Shown one piece after another: positions 47,101 through 60,896 of a DNA stretch of 64,000 nt (its first letter is position 1; each line of letters begins with the position of its first letter). Where the stretch lies: NCBI GenBank assembly GCA_008921705.1, contig VFFE01009068.1, positions 1,704,084-1,768,083 on the forward strand, in the 5' to 3' direction. Below the pieces are notes generated by a model. That model saw nothing but the letters and a program-made list of their open reading frames with translations. It was not told the origin of the DNA and made no database searches. The stretch comes from Burhinus oedicnemus (taxonomy: Eukaryota; Chordata; Aves; Charadriiformes; Burhinidae). Made by a program: the position numbers and the translations under genes.

Positions 47101-49427
47101 AAAATATTTGAAAGACACCAAGTATCAAAAATTAAGCAATGTTGGATCAGAGTTTAACCCATGCACGTCAAGAACAGTCCTTTTGCTATCCAAACTTCCC
47201 TCTCCAGTTACCTTGGTTGATGAATAAATTGATAAAACTATCCTTAGTAACTCAGCATCAGCCTAATGGGAAGCCTACAGGGTTAATGGATGGCTTTCCC
47301 CTTAGGTCATCATATTTTAAAGAAAACTTATCTAAATTCATTTTCCAATTCTGACAGACCAGTAGGGTCAGATGGATAGCTGATGGCATGGGGCTTGAGG
47401 TACTGCTAAGAAAGCAGTGTTCTCATTTGACTGGATAGAGGGGTGGGGCATAGTTCCAATTGAGGCACATTGTAAAAGCTTTCAGATCAGTCAAAAGAAA
47501 ACCAAACCCACAAAGAACCCCAAACAAACAAAAAAATCCGTCTCCTGATCTTTCCTGGGTATCCAATGAGCTTCAAAAACAACATACTGAATTATACTGC
47601 CAGAATTCTCAATGTTGAACACCATTATCTTGAAATGAATGTGAATTTGTTTTCATAAAGTTCTTACATGTGAAAACACCTTTCCAGAATACTTCTGAGA
47701 ATCTCAAGAATAAATAAAGGAAACATTACACTATCTAAAGACCACAATGAATACCAAATACAAGTACATTAGCCTCAACATTTCTTTAATTTGGTAAGAA
47801 ATATTAATGAGATGTACACAGACTATTTACTGAGGAGCACTCAAAGACAACACAAAAAACCATTCTTTTTTACTAGCTAGGGCTTTGCTAGGGCTTCCAA
47901 AACAATTCTATACAAGAATAGTATTTGATCCTTAAAGAGCAAAAAAAATTTATGCCAGGTCTTCCATTTTCCTGTCTGTGGAAAGACAGGAAAGTGACCT
48001 ATGGGAAAAAAGGGTTGGGAAAAGGCAAATCACTCAGAGAGGAACAGCTACAAACCAAGGATGAAGTTCAACTTTTCTGCCTACCTCTAATTAGAGCAAC
48101 ATTCCTTTAAAGACATGTCTTTCTTACAAAAACTAAACGTTTGGAAACGGACATCAGTTTTGTGCTGGACTGTTCCTACCAGGTTGTGGTCTCATTGCCA
48201 GCTAAAATAAAACCAAAACCTGAATGTCAATAATGGCATCTTAAACCTGGGGCTGCATCCCAACTCATATGGTAGACTAATTTCTCAGTTTGTAAATATT
48301 CAAGACAGGGCCTTGGATTTCAAAGGATTCACACTCCTGGAAAATTATCTGGGGAAATCACTCAGACTTATTTCAACTAATCAGAGATTGACAGAGAAAA
48401 ATATGGTTTTGTTGCATTTCTTCCTATGTACAAGAACAAAACATAGTGGATGCTTCCAGCATGATATGAGCTGTATTTCTCTCTTATCTATTAATTCTTG
48501 CTGCAGTCTACAGTGAAAAGAACTGTAATGACATACTGCCTGGAAACTGAATAATGCATGGACAATTGCAATCGGTTTTTTTACAAGTCAAGTTTTTTTT
48601 ACAAATTTCCTTTGTCCAAGTTAATATTGTCGCTGCACTTACTGCTGCAAAGCAGATAGAGAAGAATGAAATAAAACCATGCAGAAGAGTAAAATGAACA
48701 TGACGAATTAACTGAATAAATTAGTTATTAATAATTCAAAAGGACCACCATTCCTCAGAATGTTAGCTTACCATCAATATTACTTTCATATCATTTGGAA
48801 ATACTTCACAATCATTTTGAAAATAGACAGCTAACTATATGTAAAATGTTGTACCTTCTGCTGCTCAACAAGGAGAGAAAGGTTGTCCATCGGACTGCAG
48901 TGTGACTACTAACAGTAAAGACAAAGATAGCATCTGTGAGCAGAACAATTGTGCATGAGATTATTTTTCCCTTTTGGCATATACATTAATACTGCTCTTA
49001 AAAAAAAAACAATGAAACAAATAAATGGATTAAATTAATACAAAATGACATTCTGCAAGATGGCACTGGCCAGCTAAGTCACAGGAAACACCTCACAGAT
49101 CCATTAGAAACCAAAGACAGTCTTACAGTTAAGCCTTAAATTAGCTGGCATTATATGAAAGTGCAGATAATACTGGGAAAGACTCTAACTGACAAATTAT
49201 CCTTGAAATATTAGCCGACAAGTTTTAGCAGAAAAAGAAAACACAGTCTCCTTAGTTCTTCTAAAAATGCTAACTATATTTGTATGCTGCCTGCTTCCAA
49301 TTGGATTAACAATACCACCTGTGATTTATCTGTATGGGAGTAAACTCAGCCCAAGGCTTGGATTTTTATTTTGTTATTGTTGTTGTTGTTGTGGGGTTCT
49401 GTTTTGTTTTTAAAGGATTTTTGGTTT

Positions 49428-49456
49428 GGGTTGGGGAGGAAAGGGGATACTGCGGG
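49428..49456 (+). other. Predicted G-quadruplex motif
   Basis: Four G runs of 3, 4, 4 and 3 are separated by loops of 2, 6 and 7 bases, which satisfies the G3+N1-7 pattern. It follows a (TTG)n/T-rich tract (49366-49427). It is the only canonical motif I noticed in the window. Confidence 0.6.
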
Positions 49457-52400
49457 TGGTGGTGATCAAACACTGTCGCCAACACGACAGAATTTTCATC
49501 TTTACAAACATATTTAAAGACATACACATGTTTAATGACCTATAATTTTTCCCTTCCAATATGCAGAAAATTGTTTCCTCTAGAAGTTCTGCTGTTCACT
49601 GATGTAAGTACCACATGCAAAATAACTCTTAGGTCAAAGCTTGATTCAGTTATATAAAACAAAATAAAAAATTAAGAACTGCAGTCTTTCCAAATGAATG
49701 AATAACAAGAGCAGAATGTCTTCTGTCATCTAGTGAAAAGTATAAAATTCTATTATACCTTCGAACTTACACATTACATACAAAGAATAATTTATGTAAC
49801 TTAATAATTTACAGCATAATAATGATTTGTAAAACTGAATTATTGATGAAAGAATGCTATCCTTTAAAGGAATAATAAATGAAAACTTTCATTCCTGCAT
49901 GCAGCAATTTCACTGTGTTTACAGAATTCATATTATACTCAAGCCTCCTCCTTAGGATGGTAATTACACTGGGAGAAGGCTCTTCTCAATGAATAAGGGA
50001 CTACTGTCTGCAAAACAATGTGTACTTACACACTATCCATGTTTTCTTTATGAAACTGTATTTTTCCTACTCCTCTCTGTTCACATCCTTTCATTGTTAC
50101 TACTCATGTTTCTTTCTCAGATTTGCTCTAGACACTTCACTCCATGCGTTAAGACATTTCCTACTGAACATATAATTTACCTTGCTTTAGAAGAAAGAAG
50201 TTTTCTTATGGATTAATTCAGTAACTCAGTTCACCACAAGACCACATGCATGGGAAGCAGCAGAATGCAGAAATATGCTTGGGGGGGGCTGGCAGAGTGT
50301 ACATGTTGGCATAAGTTGCTCTAGGCATCACTGACTTGGATTGCTTCCAGAGCCTGTGGCCCAATCCCCAACAGTTAGTGTCGGGGTCATGATGGAAAAC
50401 TGCAATCCCTGATGGAGTAATGAAAAACCTTCTACATGAGATCCATCACTGGATAAGCAACCCTTTAGACAAAAAGCAAGACAAAGCACTGAGGGATGAA
50501 CACGATTCACGGGGATCTGAATCTGACTTAGAAGATGCCAACAAGAAGCCCAAGAAACACTTTCTACTTCCTACTCCCAATGGAGTCCTGATCTGAATAA
50601 TAACCTCCCTGGTGCCAGGGGTGGTTTACTTGACGTACTGCCTTCTCCGTGCTGGGCTTTATATTTCTTGCTGATTTAGTAGCCATATTACCATATTCCT
50701 CAGTATCTCTAAATTTCTGGCATGCCCAGAAGCAGAAAGAGTCAAGAAATATGAGGAAAAGAAAGGTAAACTCACAAGTGCTAGACTTTGTAGGGAGTAA
50801 ATACTACAGGTACTAGCAAAAAATAGCAAGAAAGTGATCATTAAAGCACATCTAGGAGAGGACAATATACTAGAAACCTGTCTGTCTTCTTAGAGCGACG
50901 TGTCTCAAATCACCTTAATGCCTTCTCCCACCAGTGTTAAGAACAACAGGACACTGGCCTGGTCTGTGGTAGGCCAGCCTTAACTTTAGTACAGAGACAA
51001 TTTATCTGGATATCAACAATCCGTGAGAGGCAGCCTTAGCGAGAAAATTAGCTATACTTCGCTTGTTTAGAAATCTTTTATTCTATTCTGAACCAATAGA
51101 TCAACATAAAAGAGCTTGAACGCATGCCAGCACCTTGTGCCCTTGTTAAATATGACATCGAATTCCAAGGACTAAAAAGGTAATTTGAGGTTTTGTTACA
51201 ACTAGAAAATTCTTCTTCCTATGTTTTTTGAGCTACCAATATTATGTGAAGAAATAATCCTAACTATGAGCTTTACACCAAAGATATGTGAAGATTTGGT
51301 CACTTAAGAGCTGGAAGTAAATAAATCCATGAATTTCATATAAGAACTGTTTTTACATATGCTTGAAGTGATGTTTCAGGGGAAGGTAAGTCTGCATATC
51401 AAAAATAAAATATTGCCAAAGCCATTGCAACAATATAAAAACATGTATTTTTTGAAAAGTTTCAGTAATAATTCAGTTTGGTTTAAGTTATAATTAAAGA
51501 TTATCAACATAAATGTGATTTTTTTTCCTTATAAACAATCATAATTGGAAATACTCCACACTAAGTCAACATTATTATTTGCTGAGAGCATAAGAGTAAT
51601 GTAATTTAAAGGATTTTTTCTTACGATACTTTCAAATGGTATTTTCAAATGATAATACATATTTTATAGTCACATAAAGTAACTTGACATGTACATTACA
51701 TCACAATGGATTTTCTAATCTAAATATTTTAATTCCCTTCCAAACTGTAGAGTACCCCATAAAAATGAAAATTCTGTCTTTAATTAGTTCTATTATTAGG
51801 TTTATCTCAAACAACTTGGTCCATGGAGGGAGAGATGTTAATTGCTTCTAGAGGTATACATGCACACCAGCTTCACAATATTTGATTCCCCTTTTAAATT
51901 CTCTGGCCTTCAAATGCTCTAGTCTAAAAAATCATATGGTGTTAATGGGAATATGCTACTGAGGTCTCTATGTATATTGTTAAAATTACATCTGTCACTG
52001 CAATAACTACTCTGTTGGAAAACCGACCAAGGAGACATGGAAATCAAGTCTGTAAAACTGATGAATTAACACTAGTGCCCCGTTGTCGCAGTTATCAGTG
52101 GGCTTATCAACAAAAATCTCAGTTATTCTAACATTTTACACACTGAACATTCTTCCAGCATGTTTAATGGATCTAGTCGACCTAGTCCTAAAACACAGAG
52201 GATTACCTGAATACCACAAAAACACACACAATTTTTGGTTTCAGCTTTTGACTATCAAAGTGCTAGACTTCTTTATAAATTTTTATTATTTAAAACTTCA
52301 AATGTGTTAGAAACCTAAATATGTTCTATTGCACACTCTTGCATTCTGAAAATTTGTAATCTTTCGCCATGTGGCTGCTGTTACTAGTGATCTTTAATCT

Positions 52401-53019
52401 GCTCTCTACCATGACTGAAACAAATTAATTAAATGAGGTTAAGTGCATGAATTAAACAGGGTTTTGTTTGGTTTTCTACCCTTCTTGCAAACTGATGGAA
52501 TGGGATGTGCTATAGAGAGCTTGCTTTGAGTAAATGAAAAAAGTAAGAACACCTAGGATACAACAGTATCAATAAGTGGCATCCCTGCACTTGTTAACAG
52601 CTATAATTATTTGTGGCCTCGACACCCAAAATGAAACTCTTAAGATGATAAAAATGCAAACACAATGCTTTCAAAATACCTCCACTTTACACCACAGAAC
52701 ATTTGTTTTCCTTATCAATTATCCTCAAAGTTGTATCACCTATAATTTTATGGGTTTTTTTCCAAACGATTTTATTTTGAAGAAACAGAAGGTATTTTCA
52801 AGATCAAAATCCAGTAAAAATGCAATACAATGCCAAAGAAAACCATACAAATCCAGGTTTACTTTTATTACAGAAAAAAAATCCAGAGATTAACATTTTC
52901 TAGTCTTGAAGAGTTTAGTTTGTTGCCTTGCAGTTCCAAAAGAGGAAAAACGGAGATAAAGGGAGAAATGTTAATCAAACCACGAGATTTTGTCAGCCAA
53001 AACTGTGAACCAGACCATT

Positions 53020-53087
53020 AAAAAAAAAATCAAACCAACAAACAAACAAACAAAAACAAACAAAAAAAACCCCAACCAAAATAACAA
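53020..53087 (+). repeat. (CAAA)n and A/C-rich tract
   Basis: An A9 run is followed by several CAAA units and then AAAACCCC words. Confidence 0.85.
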
Positions 53088-54607
53088 CCACAGCTCCACA
53101 CAACATAGTTTTCTTCTCAAGCTGAAACTAGTTTCTAACTAGAAGTTGATGCTAGACAGGACGTTACAATTTCTTGTAGAAGAAGCTTGACAAAAAAATT
53201 TACATAAAACCTGACTATGTTCTGAAGGTTAACTACTCAAGAACGTCAAGGAAGTAAGTGAGGAATATAGGAATTCTAGATTACCCATGAAGTTATTGAT
53301 GTATACTTTATTGTCATTGTATTAGATTTTTGTAATTTTTAATGAAAAAGAACTTGATGAGGAAAAGACTCAGCAACAAAACACAGAGAAAATATTAACA
53401 ACACAGAGACATATATGCTAGATCATTCTAGTCAAATGGACTGAAAATGCCATAGTTAATTCATTCTGAAATACAATGTCTATGTTACTGGAAGAGACAA
53501 GAGAGAATCTCTAGTTGACTAGCTTTGAGTTTTGCTAAAATAGGACTCTTTTTCATTATTTTTAGGGAGAAGAGAGGAATCTATTTAAGATGTATCAATG
53601 TTGTAATAGTGATTTTCCTTAAAAATAATTATAAAAGTAGCTAAAAGAGACAAAACCCTGTGATATGCTAGTATAATTTAATGCTCTACAGTCTTCACTA
53701 CACTCTGACAACATCCCAGTACGGGATTTTTGTTTACTGATGAGAATTAAGGTGTTCTTTGCCTAGTATTGTATTTAGAAGATGATGGATCTATTCAGAT
53801 AGCGATGCAACCCTGAGAATGGAAGGAACCACTTTTATTCTTGTGGAATCCATGGCGTAAGTTGATGGGGTGGAAATGATGTGTGTTGATGTGACCCTCT
53901 ACTTGGCTGGGTCTGGTCACATGCCATGGACACAAAAGTTGGGCACAGTGTCAGACTGGAGAACCTAAACAGTCAGCAAGACCAAAAGCCAGAAACCCAA
54001 AGGTATTTTGAGTTGTAACACTCATGTTCATTTCATTTAAGTCTGTACACCAAGCCTATTGCACCTAGAACAGCTACAAACTGAAGCACTTCTCATTTGC
54101 CACTAGCACAGGAGACACTTCAAAAATGTTATTTCCAAACAGTTGTAAATATGTTTTAAGAATGTTCTCTCTTTAATAGTAATAAACATAACTGTTTACT
54201 AACAAACCTTACAAGTGTAAGCATCATGTTTTCCATTAGTTCTAGACTACCCTACATATAAAAAAAGAGATTACAAAGATTGAAAACACTCTCCCCCCAC
54301 ATTTTATCTTATTTTTATTACGACACAAACTTGCAAGGTGTGCTCTGTGATTAAAAGCCTTGTTGCAGTGACATCTAGGTTTGGATTTGGCTTTTTTTCC
54401 CCCCTTCTCTTTCACTGCTCACACAAAAAGCTACCTTGTAGTAAGGATCAACTGAAATTACAAATCCTTTTAACAATCAATTACTTAAGCGTTTCAAGAT
54501 CTTAAGAATAGAACAATGAAGAACAGTGCCTTCCCAATTCAGCTTGTTCTAATTCTCAGCAACTTTGGCATCGTCTTTGCACGTGGACTCACACAGCAAA
54601 GAGCAAG

Positions 54608-54631
54608 TCTCCCTCTCTCCTACAGGTAGGT
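54608..54631 (+). promoter_or_regulatory. Juxtaposed acceptor/donor (possible recursive splice site)
   Basis: A pyrimidine run (TCTCCCTCTCTCCTACAG) ends at 54625 and is followed at once by GTAGGTG. This acceptor-then-donor arrangement with no exon between is the pattern of ratchet points used to remove very long introns stepwise. It would only be meaningful if the plus strand is transcribed through here. A zero-length combination can arise by chance. Confidence 0.25.
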
Positions 54632-57600
54632 GTAAGGAGTTACATAACAAAATGCAAAGATGTGATGGATGTTTCTTAGTTTATTGGGTTTTTAACATCC
54701 TAAGAAACAGCATCATCTCCCATGTGAAAAAACCAGCCCCTCTCTCCTTTCATCCCACTTTCCCTTCTCCCAGAAGAGGCAAGGAGGCCAGTAGTGTCCC
54801 TCAGTTCTCAGTCCCATGATGTAGGTTGCAATAGCTGACCGATAAAGTCAAACTCTTCCTTTTCTGTTACAGACAGGCTTTCCCTGACATAATACCACCA
54901 GAACCTGAAAACCAGCCGAATCCTGAGACGAAATCTTAAAGAAGCATTTTTAGTAACTCATAGTAGATCAAGAGTTTCTTCATGCTCCCTACACGTTATA
55001 ACACACTGCTTTGATACAAAATGCTTGAAGGTAAAATTCCCTGAGATAATTACAAACACACCATTGTAAAACAAAACCCAAAAATTCTAGATTCAAATGT
55101 AAGATTCCAAAGATCACTCCTAAGCTCTAACTTCTAGTACTGGTGTTTTTAAACTGCATTCCAGTTAGTGGATTAAAATGAGTCAACAAAGAAGAAAAGA
55201 ATTCTCCAATTTCAATGCCCATCCTCCTTTTTTAGACACTGTCATTATTTTCCACACAGCAAGCCTATATTATAACTAGTATTGTTTTGTAAGCTAAACA
55301 AAGAGGATTTTTTTTCTTCCCCAAAACAATAATGAATAAGTATAAAATAAGCACTGTAAAACAGGTATCAAGCTTTTAAGGAGTGCTCTCAAATGCACTG
55401 GTTTTTAAGAAATTACAACCAAAGTTTGCAAAAACACAGCCAGGAATTTTATAAACCTCTGCTTCAGGAAGTGCTTTAATTTCTAGTCCACAGGAAAACA
55501 GTACAAAAGATCACTAATTTCACCTGGTCTGGCTCAGTCTTGAGTTGGACAACTTAAAATCTGGTCAACTCTTTATCTTTGATAAACAGACAGAAAGTGG
55601 AAAACATGCTCTTAATTGCCCATTTGGTGTGAAAATGCCGACTCACAATTTATGGTCTCTATTTCTCTTTCAGCTCAGGCATTTGCATCCCTCTAACTCC
55701 CCACCCTCTTCCCCTTTATGGCATGAGGGACCAGCATAATGGGAGGCTGTAACACACTGACACCCAATTCAAGCATCGCAAGATTTCTGGGCTTTCAGGG
55801 TGGAAAATAAAAATAGCCTTAATATTTAGCCTAATTTTATTAGAAGTGCTTTGTCAGAATGTGTGGGCTGTTCCCATTCCATTCTTACCATTCTATCTAC
55901 CAAATATGTAAGAAGACTGAAAAAGAAACATGGATTTACTACATGATCACCTATTAGACCTACAGAAATCCATTAAGTACCAGCTCAAAACATACACAGG
56001 GTATACAGACAGCTGTAGTTGAAAGTTAAATTCTCTTATTCTGGTAATTATAGACAGCTTTAAATATATACATATTTTATACTTAATTGAATTAGTTTAC
56101 CCTGCTACTTATTTTAGAGAAGTAATCTAAATATAACACTCCTGCCCACAGTACTTTCTGTAACCATTAACATCTGGCAACACAATAAAATTACATTGTC
56201 TGTTTTGGATAAAAGTTACGTACTTTTACTTGCATTTTAATACAACGTGTCTTAAGCAGAAATAAACAGCCATTCCTCACTCAACAGAGTGACAATATTT
56301 GTAATGTGTAGTGAGGCACTTTAAAAGGTGACCTAACTCCTCACCATTCACTCCTAGGAGTAATATTTGATCTGGTTTGACTACATTAGTGACAAGAAAG
56401 AAAACAAGCATGGTAGGAACCTGCAATAACTGAGGACACGCACTTTCTAGTATGTAGGAAGGCAGTGCTGCACACACTTGAATCCCCAAGAACCACATAG
56501 AGCATGTCACGCTGTGAAGCTTTATCTGCAGCGCATGCTGTGGGCCAGATTCTTACACATTCATGTAAATTTAAAATTTAATTAAATGTATGTCATTTGA
56601 ATATCTATTTATATATAAATAAGCAAATTTGTAATTAGTTCCATTTCATAGGGGAAGACACTTCTCTTTTTCTTTTTTTTTTTTTTTTTTGCCTGGTGAA
56701 ATTGCTTGTATTTAATGTTTGGTTGAAGAATTGGTTGGAAAGGTAGCAAGACTAAGAAATATTCAAGGGTTGCCTCCCCACCACTGCCCCAAAAACCTAT
56801 TTCTTTCATTCCTTCTGTAGGCCTTTTATATTGCTACATATCATTTTGGGACTTTCAGCATATGCCAAGCTTTCAAAATGACCACTAAAGTCATGGGCTA
56901 TCTTCTGTGCTATTTCATTGGGGTTTATTCTAATTTAATTACAATTTTGTAACAGCTAATACAGTGTAATGCAGAACGGGCACTATATTCAAGAGTGAGG
57001 ATCACAGTTCTCTTATCCCAGACACCAGATAGTGAAACAAGGGCATCAGGAACAAGAACAACCTCCTACAGCACCTAAACTAACCCACTGGTGTAGCAAA
57101 CTCTCTCCGTTCTTACCATGTGTGCATTTATATGGATAAGGAAATGGTAACGCAATCATCAGCTGATACAACTCCCCATATCCGAAGAATGGGAGGACTC
57201 AAACAAGCAACAAACTCTTTCAGAATAGGATCCCTGTGTGTTTCATCCAACCTGTCCATTCTATTTGATTTTTATTTTTTTTTTGTTTAAGGGAAGCTTA
57301 GAAAGGGAAACTTAAAGGCAATATTCGCAGATTTCCCAACACTGTCAAGTCACAGAAGAACTATGCAAGCTTACTTGATCCAAACAGGCTGAGCTCACAA
57401 CATACTTGCGCAATGACATTAAGGTGAATCTGCACTTGTCATTTTTCTGAGATTTTGCCTGAAAGCATCTGTGTTCTAATGAAAAGGGAGATGAGGAAGT
57501 GTGGAATAAGCTGATTAAAACAGCGTATAACAAAGGTAAAACTACACATTGAATTATGAACAATGCAGCTTCAAAAGGTTGTTACAGAAAAGCAGCCTGA

Positions 57601-60600
57601 AGCCAGGGGTGTGTTAATTAGGGCATTTAGTTAAATACTTAGTTAAATTATATTAAATAGGTAGATGGAAACAAGCAAAAGAAATTTATTCTCCTCCCTA
57701 CATAATATTATATGGTGCCCAATCATAGAAATAAAAAGCAAACCAGACTGCTGAATTCTATTTTATGACAGCACAGAGTGGTTTAATTTTACCCTATCTC
57801 ACTCTTCTAATTAAGCAAAGATGGTCTGTCTAAAGAAAAGAGATTAAAAATTATGCTCATGTAACCAAGAGTTATATCTGTAGTTAAGTGCAACAGTAAT
57901 ACTGGAATGTTTTATATAACGCCTCCACTGCTGCTTTTAAATAAATGTATTAAATTTTGTTTTTAATATGGCTGGATGAGGATACTAACTCCAAATGATT
58001 CCTGAATCTTTTTTTTTTTTCTCACAAGGTGTGAAAAACCTGTGCAATTGGGCCAGTGGGATATAAACTATGTTCAGCTCCCCGGTAAATGATTTCAGAG
58101 TATCCAGAGAAAATACAGCATAGCTCAGTAAAAGTCAGACTGCTTTGAAAACTGACATGAACCAGGACCTAAAAGGAAGAAGAAACTTTCAGGAAGTTAT
58201 CATTTGTGTTGACTTGTCTTTCACCCTGTCTGTTACTCAGCTGCTACCTGGGACTGAAGAGCTGAGTCAGAGTGAAACAGAATTTAGACTTGAAAGAACA
58301 GCTGAGATAGTATAAGTGTTAAAACAGATCTCCCCAAAATTTTCCTTTCAAATGCTTTTTTGGCCAAATATTTCCCACAACGAATTCTTCACTGAATCAA
58401 CCAGATACAGCCACCTCTGTAAAGGGTGAAGTTACAACTTTGCTTTTGCTTTCACAACTAATTTTCCCCTGAAGCATGCATCCCTGAGGGCACCAAGCCC
58501 AGGGTTGCACCAGTATACAACAGCCTATCATATCATGCGACATAAGGAAGCTAATGATTAAACAGCATGCCCTCTAACAATACTAATACATGAAAGAGCA
58601 GCATAAGCGTTGTATTTTCTCTGCCTGAATGATTTATAATTGGAAGTAAAAGGAAAAGAGACCTCATTTAGTAATCATTACTTGGTAGTTTACAGAAATG
58701 GTGCGCTACACTGGCAAACCTAATCCGCTCTTCCCTATGAAAAGACACCTTCCCTAGCGGTTCTGCGCAAGGCAATAATACACGGTTTAACAAGGAACAA
58801 CAGATCACCTCTTCTTCTCCCTCCTAAATCAGTTGTTACCATTCAAAGAGTATTCAAACCAAAAAGGTATCTTCTTTTTAGCTGCTGGTTTCACCTTGGA
58901 GTTGGAAGGTATACTGAAAGCTACTAGTGAATATTAAAAACATTGATCTGTTATATAGTTTGAAAAAAAGTAACCCACATAAGAACATAAGTTGTGAGCA
59001 ACATCTCTCAAAGCCACAACACAAATTCATATCCTGTCCAGATAAACAGTAAAAGGAACTAACCTATATGGAATACGTTTGCAGTTTTCCATTGGTTTTA
59101 GATATAAAATGTTGATACATGAGAGGCACAGACTCAGCTGACACTTCTGATGGTGTTGTCTGCTATAACAAATCCACTTAGTATATCATTTAGCAACTAA
59201 ACATCTACATATGGAATTAGAGTGTTGTGTTCATGGGAAAGAAAGCAGAAATCAAAGTTGCACAGAAAACTGTTTGGTAAAGTACATAGTTTACAATTCT
59301 GATATTTTATAAACTTTTTTAAAAACCTCTTGTTAAAATTAGCACATCAAATTTTGCTGAGGCTGACCAACTAGCAAATAGATTAGGAATCAAAGCATTA
59401 CAAATTTTGAGACCTGAATCTGACAGCCATATATTACAACTATTCTGTCAATTCATCTGCAAACAGGCTTTTTTTTTAAGCAACTTTAAATACAGACTAT
59501 ATACAATACTGTCTATAATTTTCTTGCTATAATTTCTGACATACGAATGAACAGTCACAGGCACACCGTTTTCCAAATGCTTGGTAATGTGGGGTGTCTT
59601 TTTTTTTTTTTAAGAATCTAAATGGAAGAATGTTTAGACATCTCAATTCTTGAACACAATATTTCAAGTTAGTGAAAATTTCCAAAAATTTATCTCTCAA
59701 TACATACAATTTTATCCCCTGTTACTCTTAATGTATTCTAAAAGACATAGTAGTTACTTCAGCCTTATTTACTTTTCCAGTGGTTTAGCTAGGAGCTCCC
59801 ATTGATTTTAATGACAGAACTGAAGACTAAATGAAGAATTTCATCTCAGTGATTAAGTTTATTCCCACTTCCTTTACCTTGTTAATAAAATAATTTTGCA
59901 GGCTCTAATAAAATACTTTTTATAGTCACATTTGCTCAGTTTCCTCCAGTCAGGTTGCTTACAAAGTGTACTGCCTTCTTTCTCTTTTTCATCAGTTAGA
60001 TATAGTGGATTAATATTCTATCATATCTTTTATCCCATAAACAGAATAAAAAAGTCTGTACTCATTATTAATTCCACCATGTGTCTCACATAACTAGATA
60101 ATATTTCAACAAAACAGAGGCCAGGACATTGTTCTGAACTCAGGCATTCACATGATAAAAAAAGTACTTTTCTCTTCTGATGGGCAAGCTGCCAACAGAT
60201 TTAAAGGATTATTAAGCAGTTTTAAAACCTTTGGAAAGTTAAATGTAACAGTTGATGTTTCATTCTGAGACAGGGAATCCCCTGGATGCTGCATTTCATG
60301 TCAATATAAAGGCCCAACGGAATGAAACAGAAGTAAAATTATAGCATCCTGAAACATAGCTCAACCGAAAAGGTCTCATAAAAGAAAATCAAGACAAAAC
60401 AAGAAGAAACGTGGGATTGAGTATTAGGATCTTAGGTTCTTTTGGATGGAGAAGTCAAAATCCATCTTCAGTATTTCCATGGCCAGAATTTTCTGCAAAT
60501 GCAATGAAGTACTCCAACATTTACCTGTTACTTCCTCATTTAATAGTATCTAAAGTCTCAGTTGAAGTAATAGACTACCTAGACACATACTGAGAACTGT

Positions 60601-60604
60601 AGAA
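54632..60604. other. Unique AT-rich DNA, no gene seen
   Basis: It holds poly(T) runs at about 56668-56690, 58009-58020 and 59600-59611. A word GAGCTCCCATTGATTTTAAT at about 59791 resembles part of an old amniote interspersed repeat but is too short to call. No coding frame is supported. Confidence 0.5.
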
Positions 60605-60896
60605 CAAAGATCTGCTTGAAAGAGGCCTGTAGGACAAAGCCCTGGAGAGAAGAGGAGCCCAAGAAAGCTAATTAATATTCAAGGATCACCTCCAAGCTAA
60701 AGAGCAGTCCATCCCAACAAGCAGCAAGTCAGGCAAAGATGCCTGGAGGCCTGCATGGATGAACAAGGAGCTCCTGGCCAAACCCAAGCACTAAAAGGAA
60801 CTATATAGAGAGTGAAAGCAAGGACAGGTAACTTGGGAGGACTACAGAGACACTGTCTGAGCATGCACAGATGCCGTTAGAATAACCAAAGCCCAA

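Larger units (their letters stand above)
44121..54624. other. Long unique AT-rich stretch, no gene seen
   Basis: It includes A/C tracts at 47498-47538 and 53020-53087, a (TTG)n and G-rich segment at 49366-49456 and a G8 run at 50281-50288. An acceptor-like TTTCTTTCTCAG near 50120 is followed by 31 open codons but has no donor. Frames of 60-105 codons occur on both strands without motifs. Confidence 0.5.

Noticed and set aside
50100..50216. Acceptor-like site followed by 31 open codons
   Set aside because: The pattern is weaker than at 25848, with no donor and a frame that extends upstream through the T-rich tract; treated as chance.
55660..55740. Acceptor-like TTTCTCTTTCAG and following C/T-rich frame
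   Set aside because: No donor, short frame, composition explains the openness.
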